Origin: Sphingomonadales bacterium BRH_c42
GTDB taxonomy: Bacteria > Pseudomonadota > Alphaproteobacteria > Sphingomonadales > Sphingomonadaceae
Assembly (NCBI GenBank): GCA_001516125.1
Contig: LOEX01000010.1
Span: 1 to 44,972, forward strand
DNA: 44,972 bases
Reading direction: 5' to 3'
Under the pieces are notes generated by a model. The model did not search any database and was not told the origin of the DNA. It saw nothing but the letters and a program-made list of their open reading frames with translations. Positions 18,156 through 26,216 of the stretch are shown one piece after another. Positions within the stretch are counted from its first letter, which is position 1, and each line of letters starts with the position of its first letter. The position numbers were made by a program, and so were the translations under genes.

Positions 18156-18210
18156 GTTTCTTCGCTTTCCCAGGTGGATGTGTCTGCCGGGGTTGCACCG
18201 AACAGGACCA

Positions 18211-18224
18211 GAATTGGTCAATTC
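18211..18224. promoter_or_regulatory. Palindrome upstream of the GlcG-like gene
   Basis: GAATTG-GT-CAATTC is a perfect 6+2+6 inverted repeat, 56 bp upstream of the GlcG-like ATG and inside a 165-bp gap in an otherwise compact operon. It could be an operator for a separate promoter; no matching regulator is evident beyond the island LysR. Confidence 0.3.
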
Positions 18225-18320
18225 CCCGGCACCAAATCAAACTTGTCTCGAGAGACGATGAAGAACGGGCTGCGGTGAATGTTGTTTTCCGGCCCATATC
18301 ATACCCCCGAAAGCCGGACC

Positions 18321-19178
18321 CTAGCCTCCTGCGGGGAAGGTGGCCTCGATCTCGGCGGCGACTTGGCTCGAATTCTCATCAAGAACGAAATGGCCGCTAT
18401 CGAGCCAGACCAGCCGCGCCTGCGGCAAATCGGCGAGATAGGCTTCAGCGCCGGCGGGGATGAAGAACGGATCGTTCTTGCCCCAGATAATCAAGGTCTT
18501 GGGTTGATATTTGGCAAAGGCTTCGTGCCAACTGTCGTAGAGCGCGACATTGGTCTTGTAGTTTTCGAGAAGGTCGAGATGAGCGGCATCATGACCCGGA
18601 CGATCAAGCAGGGCTTGATCATGTGTCCAGTTGTCGGGGCTGATTGCTTCCGGGTCCTTTGCACCTACCAAATACTGGAACCTGGTCGTCTCGGCCGCCA
18701 AGAAGCCGCGCGCGGCCGCCTCTGTGGTTTCGTCCCGCTTTTCCCATAGCGGCAGGAATATCTGTGCGGGCATTTCTCCGACACCGGCCATGTAAGCATT
18801 GGTATTCTGGATGACAAAGCCAGCGACTTTTCCCGGGTTCTGCGTGAAGAGGCGGAAGCCTATCGGACCACCGTAGTCCTGCATGTAAAGGATGTAGCTC
18901 TTGAGCCCGATTTGCTCGATCAACCCTGCAACATGCGCGGTCAGATTGTCGAAGCTGTATTCGAACTCGGCGGCCGACGGTGCGTCCGATTGTCCAAAGC
19001 CGACATAATCGGGCGCGATCACGTGGTATCGGTCGGCGAGTTGCGGGATCAGATCGCGAAACATGTGGCTGCTGGTCGGGAATCCGTGCAGCAGTACGAT
19101 AGTCTGCGCGGCGGGATCACCCGCTTCACGGTAAAAAATCTGGCGGCCATTAACAGTCGCGAACTTGAAGGTCGTCAT
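18321..19178 (-). CDS. Alpha/beta hydrolase, Asp-nucleophile type (haloalkane dehalogenase/epoxide hydrolase-like), cytoplasmic
   Basis: A 285-residue alpha/beta hydrolase. The oxyanion motif is LLHGFPTSSHMFRD, the nucleophile elbow is MQDYGGPIGF with Asp instead of Ser, the acid is probably in WGKNDPFF and the His in DSGHFVLDE. An Asp nucleophile is typical of haloalkane dehalogenases, epoxide hydrolases and fluoroacetate dehalogenase, not of esterases. The usual Trp after the Asp is Tyr here. No signal peptide is present. The ATG at 19178 has AAGGA 8 bases upstream. It is a clear paralogue of the next gene upstream, from which it is separated by 118 bp with hairpins. Substrate unknown. Confidence 0.85.
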   Translation of the reverse strand: MTTFKFATVNGRQIFYREAGDPAAQTIVLLHGFPTSSHMFRDLIPQLADRYHVIAPDYVGFGQSDAPSAAEFEYSFDNLTAHVAGLIEQIGLKSYILYMQDYGGPIGFRLFTQNPGKVAGFVIQNTNAYMAGVGEMPAQIFLPLWEKRDETTEAAARGFLAAETTRFQYLVGAKDPEAISPDNWTHDQALLDRPGHDAAHLDLLENYKTNVALYDSWHEAFAKYQPKTLIIWGKNDPFFIPAGAEAYLADLPQARLVWLDSGHFVLDENSSQVAAEIEATFPAGG

Positions 19179-19205
19179 CGTATTTTCCTTATATTTCAGG
19201 GACCG

Positions 19206-19290
19206 GTCGTCGCCACGGGCGACGGAGGCCGCCCATCGGCCATGATGGGCAGTGTGCCCGGACGCCACGGGGGGGCAGCGGCGTCCGGGC
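19206..19290. repeat. Three consecutive hairpins between the two hydrolase genes
   Basis: CGTCGCC-acg-GGCGACG, GCCCATC-ggccat-GATGGGC (19231-19250) and GCCCGGACGCC / GGCGTCCGGGC (19256-19266 and 19280-19290). No T-run follows on the minus strand, so these are more likely RNA stability or attenuation structures than a simple terminator. Confidence 0.45.
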
Positions 19291-19296
19291 AGGGGG

Positions 19297-20265
19297 CTAT
19301 TTGATCTTGCGGCCGAGGAAGCCGCGGATGTGGCCCGCGATCTCACCCGCCTTGGTTTCAAGGGCGAAGTGACCGGCGTCGATCAGGTGGATTTCCGCCT
19401 GCGGCAGGTCCTGCTTGAACGCCTGGGCACCGGCGACGGTGAAGATCGGATCGTTCTTGCCCCACACCACCAGCGTGGGGACCTGATACTTGCGGAACGC
19501 TTCATGGAAGGTCGGGTAGAGATCGACATTGGTCTGGTAATTGGCGAACAGGTTCAGCTGGATTTCCCGGTTGCCGGGGCGGTCGAGGATCGCAAAGTCG
19601 TTCTCGATCGCATCCGGGTTGACGAGCTCCTGAGGGACACCTTCGCTATACTGAAAGGTCGCCGACTGGCGGGTCAGGAAGACTGCTGCGCCTTCGCGCG
19701 TTTCGGGCGTGTCGTTCGCCCACAGAGCCTGGATCGGCGCCCACAGCGGCGACAGACCCGATTCATAGGCATTGCCGTTCTGGACGATCAGCGCGGTGAC
19801 CCGCTCGGGCTGGCGCGAGACGAAGCGCAGGCCAACGGGTGCGCCATAGTCCTGGATGTAGGCCGCGAACTTGTCGACGCCGACTGCGCGGGTGAAGTGA
19901 TCGACCGTCTCGTAGAGATGGTCGAAGGTATAGGCGTATTCGGCCGGCGTCGGCTGGCTGGAATGGCCGAAGCCCGGATAATCTGGCGCGACGACATGAT
20001 ATTTGTCGGCAAGCAGCGGGATGAGGTCCCGGAACATATGGCTCGATGATGGGAAGCCGTGGAGCAGAAGGATGGTCGGTTTCTTCGGATCGCCCGCTTC
20101 ACGGTAGAAGATGTCGAGGCCGTCGACCTTCACCGTCCGGTAATGGATGGGTGTCGAGGGGATCGAATAATGGGCAACCGGTGCCGACGAAGCTGGCGCA
20201 GCTGCGGCAGGCGAAGCGATGACAGCAGCGCTGGCCAATAGGGGAAACATGATGGTGCGGATCAT
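19297..20265 (-). CDS. Secreted alpha/beta hydrolase, Asp-nucleophile type
   Basis: A 322-residue paralogue of the gene just downstream, with an added N-terminal signal peptide (FPLLASAAVIASPAAAAP, cleavage near residue 23). Motifs: LLHGFPSSSHMFRDLIP, nucleophile in IQDYGAPVGL, acid in WGKNDPIF, His in DAGHFALET. The exported location is unusual for haloalkane dehalogenase/epoxide hydrolase-like enzymes and suggests action on a periplasmic or external substrate. The ATG has AAGGA seven bases upstream. It is 62 bp downstream of the AhpD-like gene in the same operon. Confidence 0.87.
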   Translation of the reverse strand: MIRTIMFPLLASAAVIASPAAAAPASSAPVAHYSIPSTPIHYRTVKVDGLDIFYREAGDPKKPTILLLHGFPSSSHMFRDLIPLLADKYHVVAPDYPGFGHSSQPTPAEYAYTFDHLYETVDHFTRAVGVDKFAAYIQDYGAPVGLRFVSRQPERVTALIVQNGNAYESGLSPLWAPIQALWANDTPETREGAAVFLTRQSATFQYSEGVPQELVNPDAIENDFAILDRPGNREIQLNLFANYQTNVDLYPTFHEAFRKYQVPTLVVWGKNDPIFTVAGAQAFKQDLPQAEIHLIDAGHFALETKAGEIAGHIRGFLGRKIK

Positions 20266-20327
20266 GGGTTTGTCCTTGCTGAGACGAGGAATGGCAGACA
20301 GCGGCCATCGCCGCCGGCCGTTGGGGT

Positions 20328-20876
20328 TCAGGCGGTCTTGCGGGCGTGGACGCGCGGGAAGTCGATTTCGGTCTTCAGCGCTTCGTTGACGTAGTTGGTG
20401 AAGACGTTGAGCGCGACATGGCCGATGATCTCGAGGATCTCGCCATCCGAATAGTCGGCCTGGCGGAGTGCAGCTAGGTCGCCCTCGTCGATCTGGCCGC
20501 GCTGCGTTGCGACCTTCGCGGCAAAGCGGACGGCGGCGTCGGCGATGATGTCATTCGATGCGCCCGAACGGTTGGCGGTGATTTCGGCTTCGTCTAGCTT
20601 GGCGAGGTTGAGGCCGATATAGGTGTGGGCCGAAAGGCAGTAATTGCAGCCGTTCACTTCGGCGACCGCAAGCGCGATGCGTTCGCGGGTAGCCGGGGCG
20701 AGCTTGCCTTTGCCGAGCGCACCGGAGAAGCCGAGATAGGCTTCGAGCGTTGCCGGGCTATTTGAAATCAGGCGGAACATGTTGGGGACGGTGCCGAGCT
20801 GCTTCTCTACGTCGGCCAGTAGCGGCTGAGCGGCGGCAGGGGCCTGGTCGATCGTCGGGGTCGGAATACGGGACAT
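20328..20876 (-). CDS. Carboxymuconolactone decarboxylase-family (AhpD-like) protein
   Basis: A 182-residue protein with the AhpD core: a general-base Glu in ATRERIALAVAEVNGCNYCL, the redox CxxC pair (CNYC) and the following His in SAHTY. This pattern favours a peroxidase or disulfide-type activity over decarboxylation. The N-terminus IPTPTIDQAPAAAQPLLADV is typical of the family. The ATG at 20876 has AAGGAG eight bases upstream. It is the first gene of the island operon, divergent from lysR with 116 bp between, so it is probably the direct LysR target. Confidence 0.88.
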   Translation of the reverse strand: MSRIPTPTIDQAPAAAQPLLADVEKQLGTVPNMFRLISNSPATLEAYLGFSGALGKGKLAPATRERIALAVAEVNGCNYCLSAHTYIGLNLAKLDEAEITANRSGASNDIIADAAVRFAAKVATQRGQIDEGDLAALRQADYSDGEILEIIGHVALNVFTNYVNEALKTEIDFPRVHARKTA

Positions 20877-20992
20877 GTGAATTGCTCCTTCGATGGTGGT
20901 CGATGATTGCTGAGCCGTCGATGTAGGGTCTTCCAATTCATGTGAGTAGACGGTAGTTGAGCAATGCTAACTTCCATAAAACGGAAGGATTG
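20877..20992. promoter_or_regulatory. Divergent LysR/operon control region
   Basis: The 116-bp gap between the AhpD-like gene and lysR should hold the LysR binding sites and both promoters. A palindrome CTTCC-N7-GGAAG (20971-20987) overlaps the lysR ribosome-binding site, fitting autorepression. No strong T-N11-A site could be assigned with confidence. Confidence 0.35.
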
Positions 20993-21946
20993 ATGGACCG
21001 ATTCGAAGCAATGCGTACCCTGTTGGCAGCGGTCGATGGGGGCAGCCTGTCGGCGGCATCGCGGTCGCTGCGGCTACCGCTCGCGACGGTTAGCCGCCGC
21101 GTTTCCGACCTTGAGGCGCGGCTGGGCGCCCAACTGTTGGTGCGAACCAGCCGCCGCCTCCAACTGACCGACGAAGGAGTGGCCTATACTGCCGCGGCGC
21201 GCCGCATACTCGACGAACTGGACGACGCTGAACGGACCGTGTCGGGCGAGTATCGTGCCCCGCGCGGCGAGTTGGCGGTCACCGCGCCGATCACATTCGG
21301 CAAGCTGCACGTGGCGCCCATCGTCCATGAATTCCTCACCGTCTATCCCGATGTGAGTGTGCGCCTGATCCTGCTTGATGGCGTGATCGATTTGGCCGAG
21401 GCCCACATCGACATCGCGCTGCGCATCGGCCATCTGCCCGATTCCGCGCTGATCGCGAGACGGCTCGGCTCTGTACGATGGATGTTCTGCGCCAGTCCCG
21501 ACTACCTAGATCGGCGCGGCATGCCGCGCCACCCCGCCGACCTTGCCACCCACGACAGTATCGCTTTCGAAGGCCTGCAACGACACCGCGACTGGCCCTA
21601 TATCGATGGTGGCCGGTCACAAAGTGTCAGTATCCGCTCGCGCTTTTCGGTCAATACAGCGGATGCGGTGATTGGGGCGGCATCGGCCGGACTCGGTATC
21701 GCGCGGGTCATGTCCTATCAGGCCGCGACAAGCATTGGCTGCGGAGAGACCCTGCCGATCCTGAACGACTATTGGCCGGCGTCGATGCCCGTCCACCTAT
21801 TGTATGGCGCTCGACAGCATCAGCCGCTGAAATTGAGCGCTTTTGTCGACTTCGTGGCACCTCGCCTTCAAGCAAGACTTATCAAAATTGAAGGTATGAG
21901 CTCGCTAACCAACCTGCCGGTCGAGAAATCCATTCAAACGGATTGA
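20993..21946 (+). CDS. LysR-family transcriptional regulator
   Basis: A 317-residue protein with the LysR winged helix-turn-helix at residues 1-60 (FEAMRTLLAAVDGGSLSAAS, LPLATVSRRVSDLEARLG) and an effector-binding domain from about 90 to 300 (GELAVTAPITFGKLHVAPIV, DIALRIGHLPDS). It is of the DsdC/CrgA-like subgroup common in proteobacteria. An upstream in-frame start at 20957 exists, but ATG 20993 has GGAAGG seven bases before it and gives the standard LysR start (MDRFEAM). It is divergent from the hydrolase operon, which it likely controls. Confidence 0.92.
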   Translation: MDRFEAMRTLLAAVDGGSLSAASRSLRLPLATVSRRVSDLEARLGAQLLVRTSRRLQLTDEGVAYTAAARRILDELDDAERTVSGEYRAPRGELAVTAPITFGKLHVAPIVHEFLTVYPDVSVRLILLDGVIDLAEAHIDIALRIGHLPDSALIARRLGSVRWMFCASPDYLDRRGMPRHPADLATHDSIAFEGLQRHRDWPYIDGGRSQSVSIRSRFSVNTADAVIGAASAGLGIARVMSYQAATSIGCGETLPILNDYWPASMPVHLLYGARQHQPLKLSAFVDFVAPRLQARLIKIEGMSSLTNLPVEKSIQTD

Positions 21947-22073
21947 TCTTTCGATCAAAACCATTCGGTCGTCGCTTATTGATCGTGGAATCAGGCGGCC
22001 GCCGCAACGCTTTACCTTCAATGGAGAGGTGGTGTGGATGGTGGGCAAGACGTCATAGTCGATCTTTACTCAT

Positions 22074-22206
22074 CTGCGTCCGCATTTAGGCCTTCGGCCT
22101 GCGCCGCGGCGTCGATCAGGACAGGTTCTGAGCCTGGCGGAGCGGCAGGAGATCTCGAGGGGCGTGGCAGCGGGTGCTTCGCTGCGTTCGATAGCCGAAC
22201 GTCAAT
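22074..22206 (+). pseudogene. IS30-family transposase N-terminal fragment
   Basis: The frame through 22125 reads RPAPRRRS, VLSLAERQEISRGVAAGASL, RSIAER, matching the N-terminal helix-turn-helix of IS30-type transposases. The catalytic domain is missing: the frame leaves the family after 22206 and stops before the tRNA. The preceding part of the gap (21947-22073) and the remainder to 22284 contain no recognised gene. It suggests earlier transposition or rearrangement near the island end. Confidence 0.6.
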
Positions 22207-22284
22207 CTGTGGTACCCAGTTGGGACCCAGGTGCGGCCGATGCGAGTATGTGATCGCAAGAACCACATCTAACTCATTGAAAAG

Positions 22285-22360
<76 letters not shown>

Positions 22361-22468
22361 ACACTCACCGGCAAATGGCGCAAATCCTCGCGCCCGATTC
22401 GGGAGAGGCGCTGCATATAACGGCGAATTCGGCAAAGGGAAGGGCCAACCGGCCAACGCACCTCAATT

Positions 22469-23584
22469 TCAGGAAATCCGCCCGCGCGGCGCCAGCCGGT
22501 TCCAGCGACTGACCATCATCAGGGTGCCGATGCAGATCATGTTGGTCATCATCGACGATCCGCCATGGCTCATGAAGGGCAGGGGGATACCCACCACCGG
22601 CGCCAGCCCCATCACCATCAGCAGGTTGATGGCGACATAGAAGAATATCGTCGTGGTCATGCCCGCCGCCAGCAAACGGGAAAATCGGTCGGGCGCGCGG
22701 CGCGCAACCTGCATCCCCCAGCGCAGGATCAGCGCAAAGGCCAGAAGCACGAACAGCCCTCCCGCCAGTCCCCATTCCTCGGCCATCGTCGCAAAAACGA
22801 AATCGGTGTGCGGTTCGGGCAGGTAATTGAGATGGCTCTGCGAGCCGTTGTTGAAGCCCTTGCCGAACAAGCCGCCCGACCCGATGGCGATCTTCGACTG
22901 GGTGATGTGATAGCCTGCGCCAAGCGGATCGCTCTCGGGATCGAGGAATGTGGTCACCCGCCGCTGCTGATAGTCTTGCAGTGCAAAGAAATAGGCGAGC
23001 GGGGCGGCGATCAGCGCCAGTGCGCCCCCCGTCAAAAACCAGCGCATCGGCAGCCCGGCCAGCAACATCACCACCGCTCCGCCAAAGCCGATGGCGAGCG
23101 CGGTCCCCAGATCGGGCTGGACCAGCACCATCGCCATCGGAATGCCGATCATCCCCGCCGCCGGAACCAGCGAGCGCCACGTCGGGATCATGCCGATGGG
23201 CAGCGCGTCGAAAAACCGCGCCAGCGCCAGAACGATCACAGGCTTCATCAGTTCGGATGGCTGGAGCACCAACGGCCCCAGGCTGAGCCAGCGCTGGCTG
23301 CCGCCGCCGATCGCCCCGATCGCCTCGACCGCCAGCAGCAGCAGCAACACACCGATATAGGCGGGATAGGCCAGCAGCTTGACCAGTTCACGCGGACACA
23401 TTGCGATGATCGAGGCCATGACCAGGAAGATCGCAAACCGCACCAGGTGCGATGCCGCGAAAGGCTCCATCGATCCGCCCGCCGCAGAATAGAGCACGGC
23501 CGCGCCGAATGTGACCAGCATGAACAGCGGGATCAGCATCTGCCATGGCTGGCGGGCAATCGGCTCAGGTATGATCGGGTTCAT
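22469..23584 (-). CDS. rodA: Rod-shape peptidoglycan glycosyltransferase RodA
   Basis: A 371-residue SEDS-family membrane protein that polymerises lipid II into glycan strands for side-wall growth together with PBP2. About ten hydrophobic segments are visible. SEDS motifs include GGSQRWLSLGPLVLQPSELM, the conserved periplasmic-loop region FGKGFNNGSQSHLNYLPEPHTDF, and the C-terminal GIPLPFMSHGGSSM. It overlaps the mrdA stop by 4 bp and is the last gene of mreB-mreC-mreD-mrdA-rodA. Confidence 0.96.
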   Translation of the reverse strand: MNPIIPEPIARQPWQMLIPLFMLVTFGAAVLYSAAGGSMEPFAASHLVRFAIFLVMASIIAMCPRELVKLLAYPAYIGVLLLLLAVEAIGAIGGGSQRWLSLGPLVLQPSELMKPVIVLALARFFDALPIGMIPTWRSLVPAAGMIGIPMAMVLVQPDLGTALAIGFGGAVVMLLAGLPMRWFLTGGALALIAAPLAYFFALQDYQQRRVTTFLDPESDPLGAGYHITQSKIAIGSGGLFGKGFNNGSQSHLNYLPEPHTDFVFATMAEEWGLAGGLFVLLAFALILRWGMQVARRAPDRFSRLLAAGMTTTIFFYVAINLLMVMGLAPVVGIPLPFMSHGGSSMMTNMICIGTLMMVSRWNRLAPRGRIS

Positions 23585-25656
23585 CGACCCGCACCTTCTG
23601 CCGGTTCGGGAGCGTCAGGCGCAGGCGGTGCCGTTTCGCCGCCGGGATCCGCCCGCGGTATGATGGGCGTGTCGGCGATTTGTTCGGGTTGCGCCGCATC
23701 GACCCGCGCTTCCGCCTCGACCTGATCGAATATCTCTTCCTCACGGCGTGGAGGCGGCTTTACATCGGCCCCCGCCTGCGCGGCATAAGCGGCGTATTTA
23801 CGCGACAACCGTTCGCGCGCGGTGCCGCCCCACTGCGCTTCCAGCGCGCGCAGGGCATCCATGCCCTTTTGCGGGTCGAACATGTAGGTCATGACATCGC
23901 GGGCAATCGGATAGGCTGCGCCCGATCCGCCACCATGTTCGATCACTACCGCACCGGCATAGCGGGGGTTGTCAAAGGGGGCGAAAAAGATGAACAGACC
24001 GTGGTCGCGATACTTCCATGGGCCGCTTTTCCCGTCGGACTTGTTCAGCGAAACGACCTGCGCGGTGCCGGTCTTGCCCGCCATCAGCACATCGGGGATC
24101 GGCAGGCGCGCGCGCCCCGCAGTGCCGGGGCCGTTCACGACATCGCTCATCGCCTGGCGGACGAAGGCGACATGTTCGGACGAGAAATCGGCCGGGGCAA
24201 ACGGCTGCCGCGCGCCGGTTTTGACGAGATGCGGCTCGAGATGCCGGCCCGATGCGATACGGGCGGCATAAACCGCCAGTTGCAGCGGGTTGAACAGCAT
24301 ATAGCCCTGACCGATCGTGGAATTGACCGTATCGAAGGCTTGCCACTCGCGCCCGTATTTCTCCAGCTTCCAGGCCGGATCGGGAACGGTTCCATAGAAC
24401 TGGCTGGCCACCGGCAGGTCGAATTTCTGGCCCAGGCCCACGCGGCGCGCCATTGCGGCAATCGGATCGATCCCGATCTGCTGGGCGAAGTGGTAGAAAT
24501 AGACGTCGCAGCTCTGGTAAATACCCTTGGCCATGTCGACCTGGCCGTGGCCCCCTCGCTTCCAACAGTGAAAGACGCGGTTGCCCACGCGCAGGCCGCC
24601 GGTGCAGACTGTTGTGGCATCGGGGGATAGCCCCTCGCGCAGGAAGCTCATCGCCACCATCGGCTTGACGGTCGATCCGGGCGGATAGAGGCCCTTGAGC
24701 ACCTTGTTGCGCAGCGGAACGCGCTCGTCATCGCGCAGCATGTTGTATTCGACGGCGCCGATGCCATCGGAAAAGCTGTTGGGATCGAAGCTGGGCATCG
24801 AGGCCATGCACATCAGTTCGCCGCTGCGGCAGTCGATCACCACCACCGAACCCGATTCGAGGCCGATGCGACGCGCGGCATAATCCTGCAACGGTCCGTC
24901 GATGGTAAGCTGGATGGGTTTGCCCTGAACGTCGTCGCGGGTGTCGAGATCGCGCACGATCCGGCCGGAAGCGGTCACTTCGACGCGGCGAGCGCCCGGC
25001 GTTCCTCGCACGGTTTGTTCGAACTGCCTTTCCAGCCCGTCCTTGCCGATCTTGAATCCCGGCGTGATCAGCAGCGGATTGCGTTCTTTCTCATAGTCCT
25101 CCGCCGAAGCAGGGCCGACATAGCCGATCAGGTGACCCACCGCCGGCCCGGTGGGGTAGAAGCGCGAAAAGCCGCGCTGCGTCACCACCCCCTGCAAATC
25201 GGGCAAACGCACGCTCACCGCGGCGAATTTCTCGTAGCTGAGGCCCGCCGCAACCTCCACCGGCTGGAACCCGCGCGCGCTTTCCAGCTTGTGCCTCAGA
25301 TCGGTAATGCGCGCAGGTTCGAGATCGAGCAGTGAGCCAAGTTCAGACAGGGTGGCATCGCGATCGGCCATCCGTTCAGGGATGATATCAACGCGAAAAT
25401 CGGCCCGGTTGGATGCGAGCGGGGCGCCGTTGCGGTCGAGAATCCAGCCGCGACGGGGCGGGATCAGCGTCAGGTTGACGCGGTTACTCTCACTCTCGGT
25501 GCGATATTTTTCGTTCTCCGCAATCGAAAGGTAAGCCATCCTGCCCGCCAGCAGAAGGCCGATGCCGCCTTGCAGCGTTCCTATGAAAAGGCTGCGGCGG
25601 TCGAATGCGTTCTTGAGTCTGGCGATGCTGACGAACTGCTGGCCGCGCTTGTTCAT
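23581..25656 (-). CDS. mrdA: Penicillin-binding protein 2
   Basis: A 691-residue class B transpeptidase that crosslinks side-wall peptidoglycan. It has an N-terminal membrane anchor (about 25-45), a pedestal domain, and a transpeptidase domain with active-site Ser328 in GSTVKP, the SxD motif SCD at 382-384 and KTG at 528-530. It is longer than E. coli PBP2 because of a C-terminal extension of about 60 residues rich in Pro, Glu and Ala (PPPRREEEIFDQVEAE onward), a low-complexity periplasmic tail common in alphaproteobacteria. It is 2 bp after mreD. Confidence 0.95.
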   Translation of the reverse strand: MNKRGQQFVSIARLKNAFDRRSLFIGTLQGGIGLLLAGRMAYLSIAENEKYRTESESNRVNLTLIPPRRGWILDRNGAPLASNRADFRVDIIPERMADRDATLSELGSLLDLEPARITDLRHKLESARGFQPVEVAAGLSYEKFAAVSVRLPDLQGVVTQRGFSRFYPTGPAVGHLIGYVGPASAEDYEKERNPLLITPGFKIGKDGLERQFEQTVRGTPGARRVEVTASGRIVRDLDTRDDVQGKPIQLTIDGPLQDYAARRIGLESGSVVVIDCRSGELMCMASMPSFDPNSFSDGIGAVEYNMLRDDERVPLRNKVLKGLYPPGSTVKPMVAMSFLREGLSPDATTVCTGGLRVGNRVFHCWKRGGHGQVDMAKGIYQSCDVYFYHFAQQIGIDPIAAMARRVGLGQKFDLPVASQFYGTVPDPAWKLEKYGREWQAFDTVNSTIGQGYMLFNPLQLAVYAARIASGRHLEPHLVKTGARQPFAPADFSSEHVAFVRQAMSDVVNGPGTAGRARLPIPDVLMAGKTGTAQVVSLNKSDGKSGPWKYRDHGLFIFFAPFDNPRYAGAVVIEHGGGSGAAYPIARDVMTYMFDPQKGMDALRALEAQWGGTARERLSRKYAAYAAQAGADVKPPPRREEEIFDQVEAEARVDAAQPEQIADTPIIPRADPGGETAPPAPDAPEPAEGAGR

Positions 25657-25658
25657 GG

Positions 25659-26216
25659 TCAGTCGATCACCTTGACCCGGGCGAGCCGGAACAGGTCAAG
25701 TCCCGCGACCAGCCGGACCGCGAGCGGATAGAGCAACACTGTCAGCAGGATTTGCGGCACAATTGCCAGGATCAGGTGACCGCCCGGCGCCGCACCCGAA
25801 AGGAACAGCGCAGCCACGAGGTAGAGAGTGGCTGCCAGCCCCGCTGCAAGCCAGTCGTGCCAGAAACCGCGCCAGGGAAACCGCGCCTCGACAAATTCGA
25901 ATACCAGCATTGCCAGCGACCATAGCAGAATTGCGCTGCCGAAGGGCTGTCCGCTGAACAGATCGTCGAACGCACCAAGCAGGGCGCCTGCCCATGGCGG
26001 GAAAAAGCCGGGGCTCACGATCCGCCAGCAGATCAGCAGCAGAAAACCCAATGGAGGGATCAGCGGGCCGGAACCGGCGATGACCAGTATCGGCAACGCG
26101 CTGGCCAGCATCACCGACAGGTAGGGCACGCTCGCCGCCCTGACAGGCGAATGCGTGCGGTTGGTGCGGCGGCCATACTTGTCAGCCCGTGCCGCGGGAT
26201 TGAGGCGCTCGGTCAC
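25659..26216 (-). CDS. mreD: Rod-shape-determining protein MreD
   Basis: A 185-residue inner-membrane protein with about five hydrophobic segments and the family region PPWAGALLGAFDDLFSGQPF. It is part of the elongasome with MreC. The basic N-terminus (ARADKYGRRTNRTH) is longer than usual. It overlaps mreC by 4 bp (ATGA). Confidence 0.9.
   Translation of the reverse strand: MTERLNPAARADKYGRRTNRTHSPVRAASVPYLSVMLASALPILVIAGSGPLIPPLGFLLLICWRIVSPGFFPPWAGALLGAFDDLFSGQPFGSAILLWSLAMLVFEFVEARFPWRGFWHDWLAAGLAATLYLVAALFLSGAAPGGHLILAIVPQILLTVLLYPLAVRLVAGLDLFRLARVKVID

Larger units (their letters stand above)
16776..22284. mobile_element. Genomic island integrated at tRNA-Lys(CTT), no integrase
   Basis: About 5.5 kb between two perfect 45-bp copies of the tRNA-Lys 3' half. 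The intact tRNA is at 22285-22360, transcribed toward the island, and the truncated copy is at the far end, exactly as tyrosine-integrase islands are arranged. Cargo: SDR, GlcG/HbpS-like protein, two alpha/beta hydrolases, AhpD-like protein, LysR regulator and an IS30 remnant. No integrase, excisionase or mobilisation gene is visible, so the island is either decayed or was moved by an enzyme supplied elsewhere. Confidence 0.75.
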
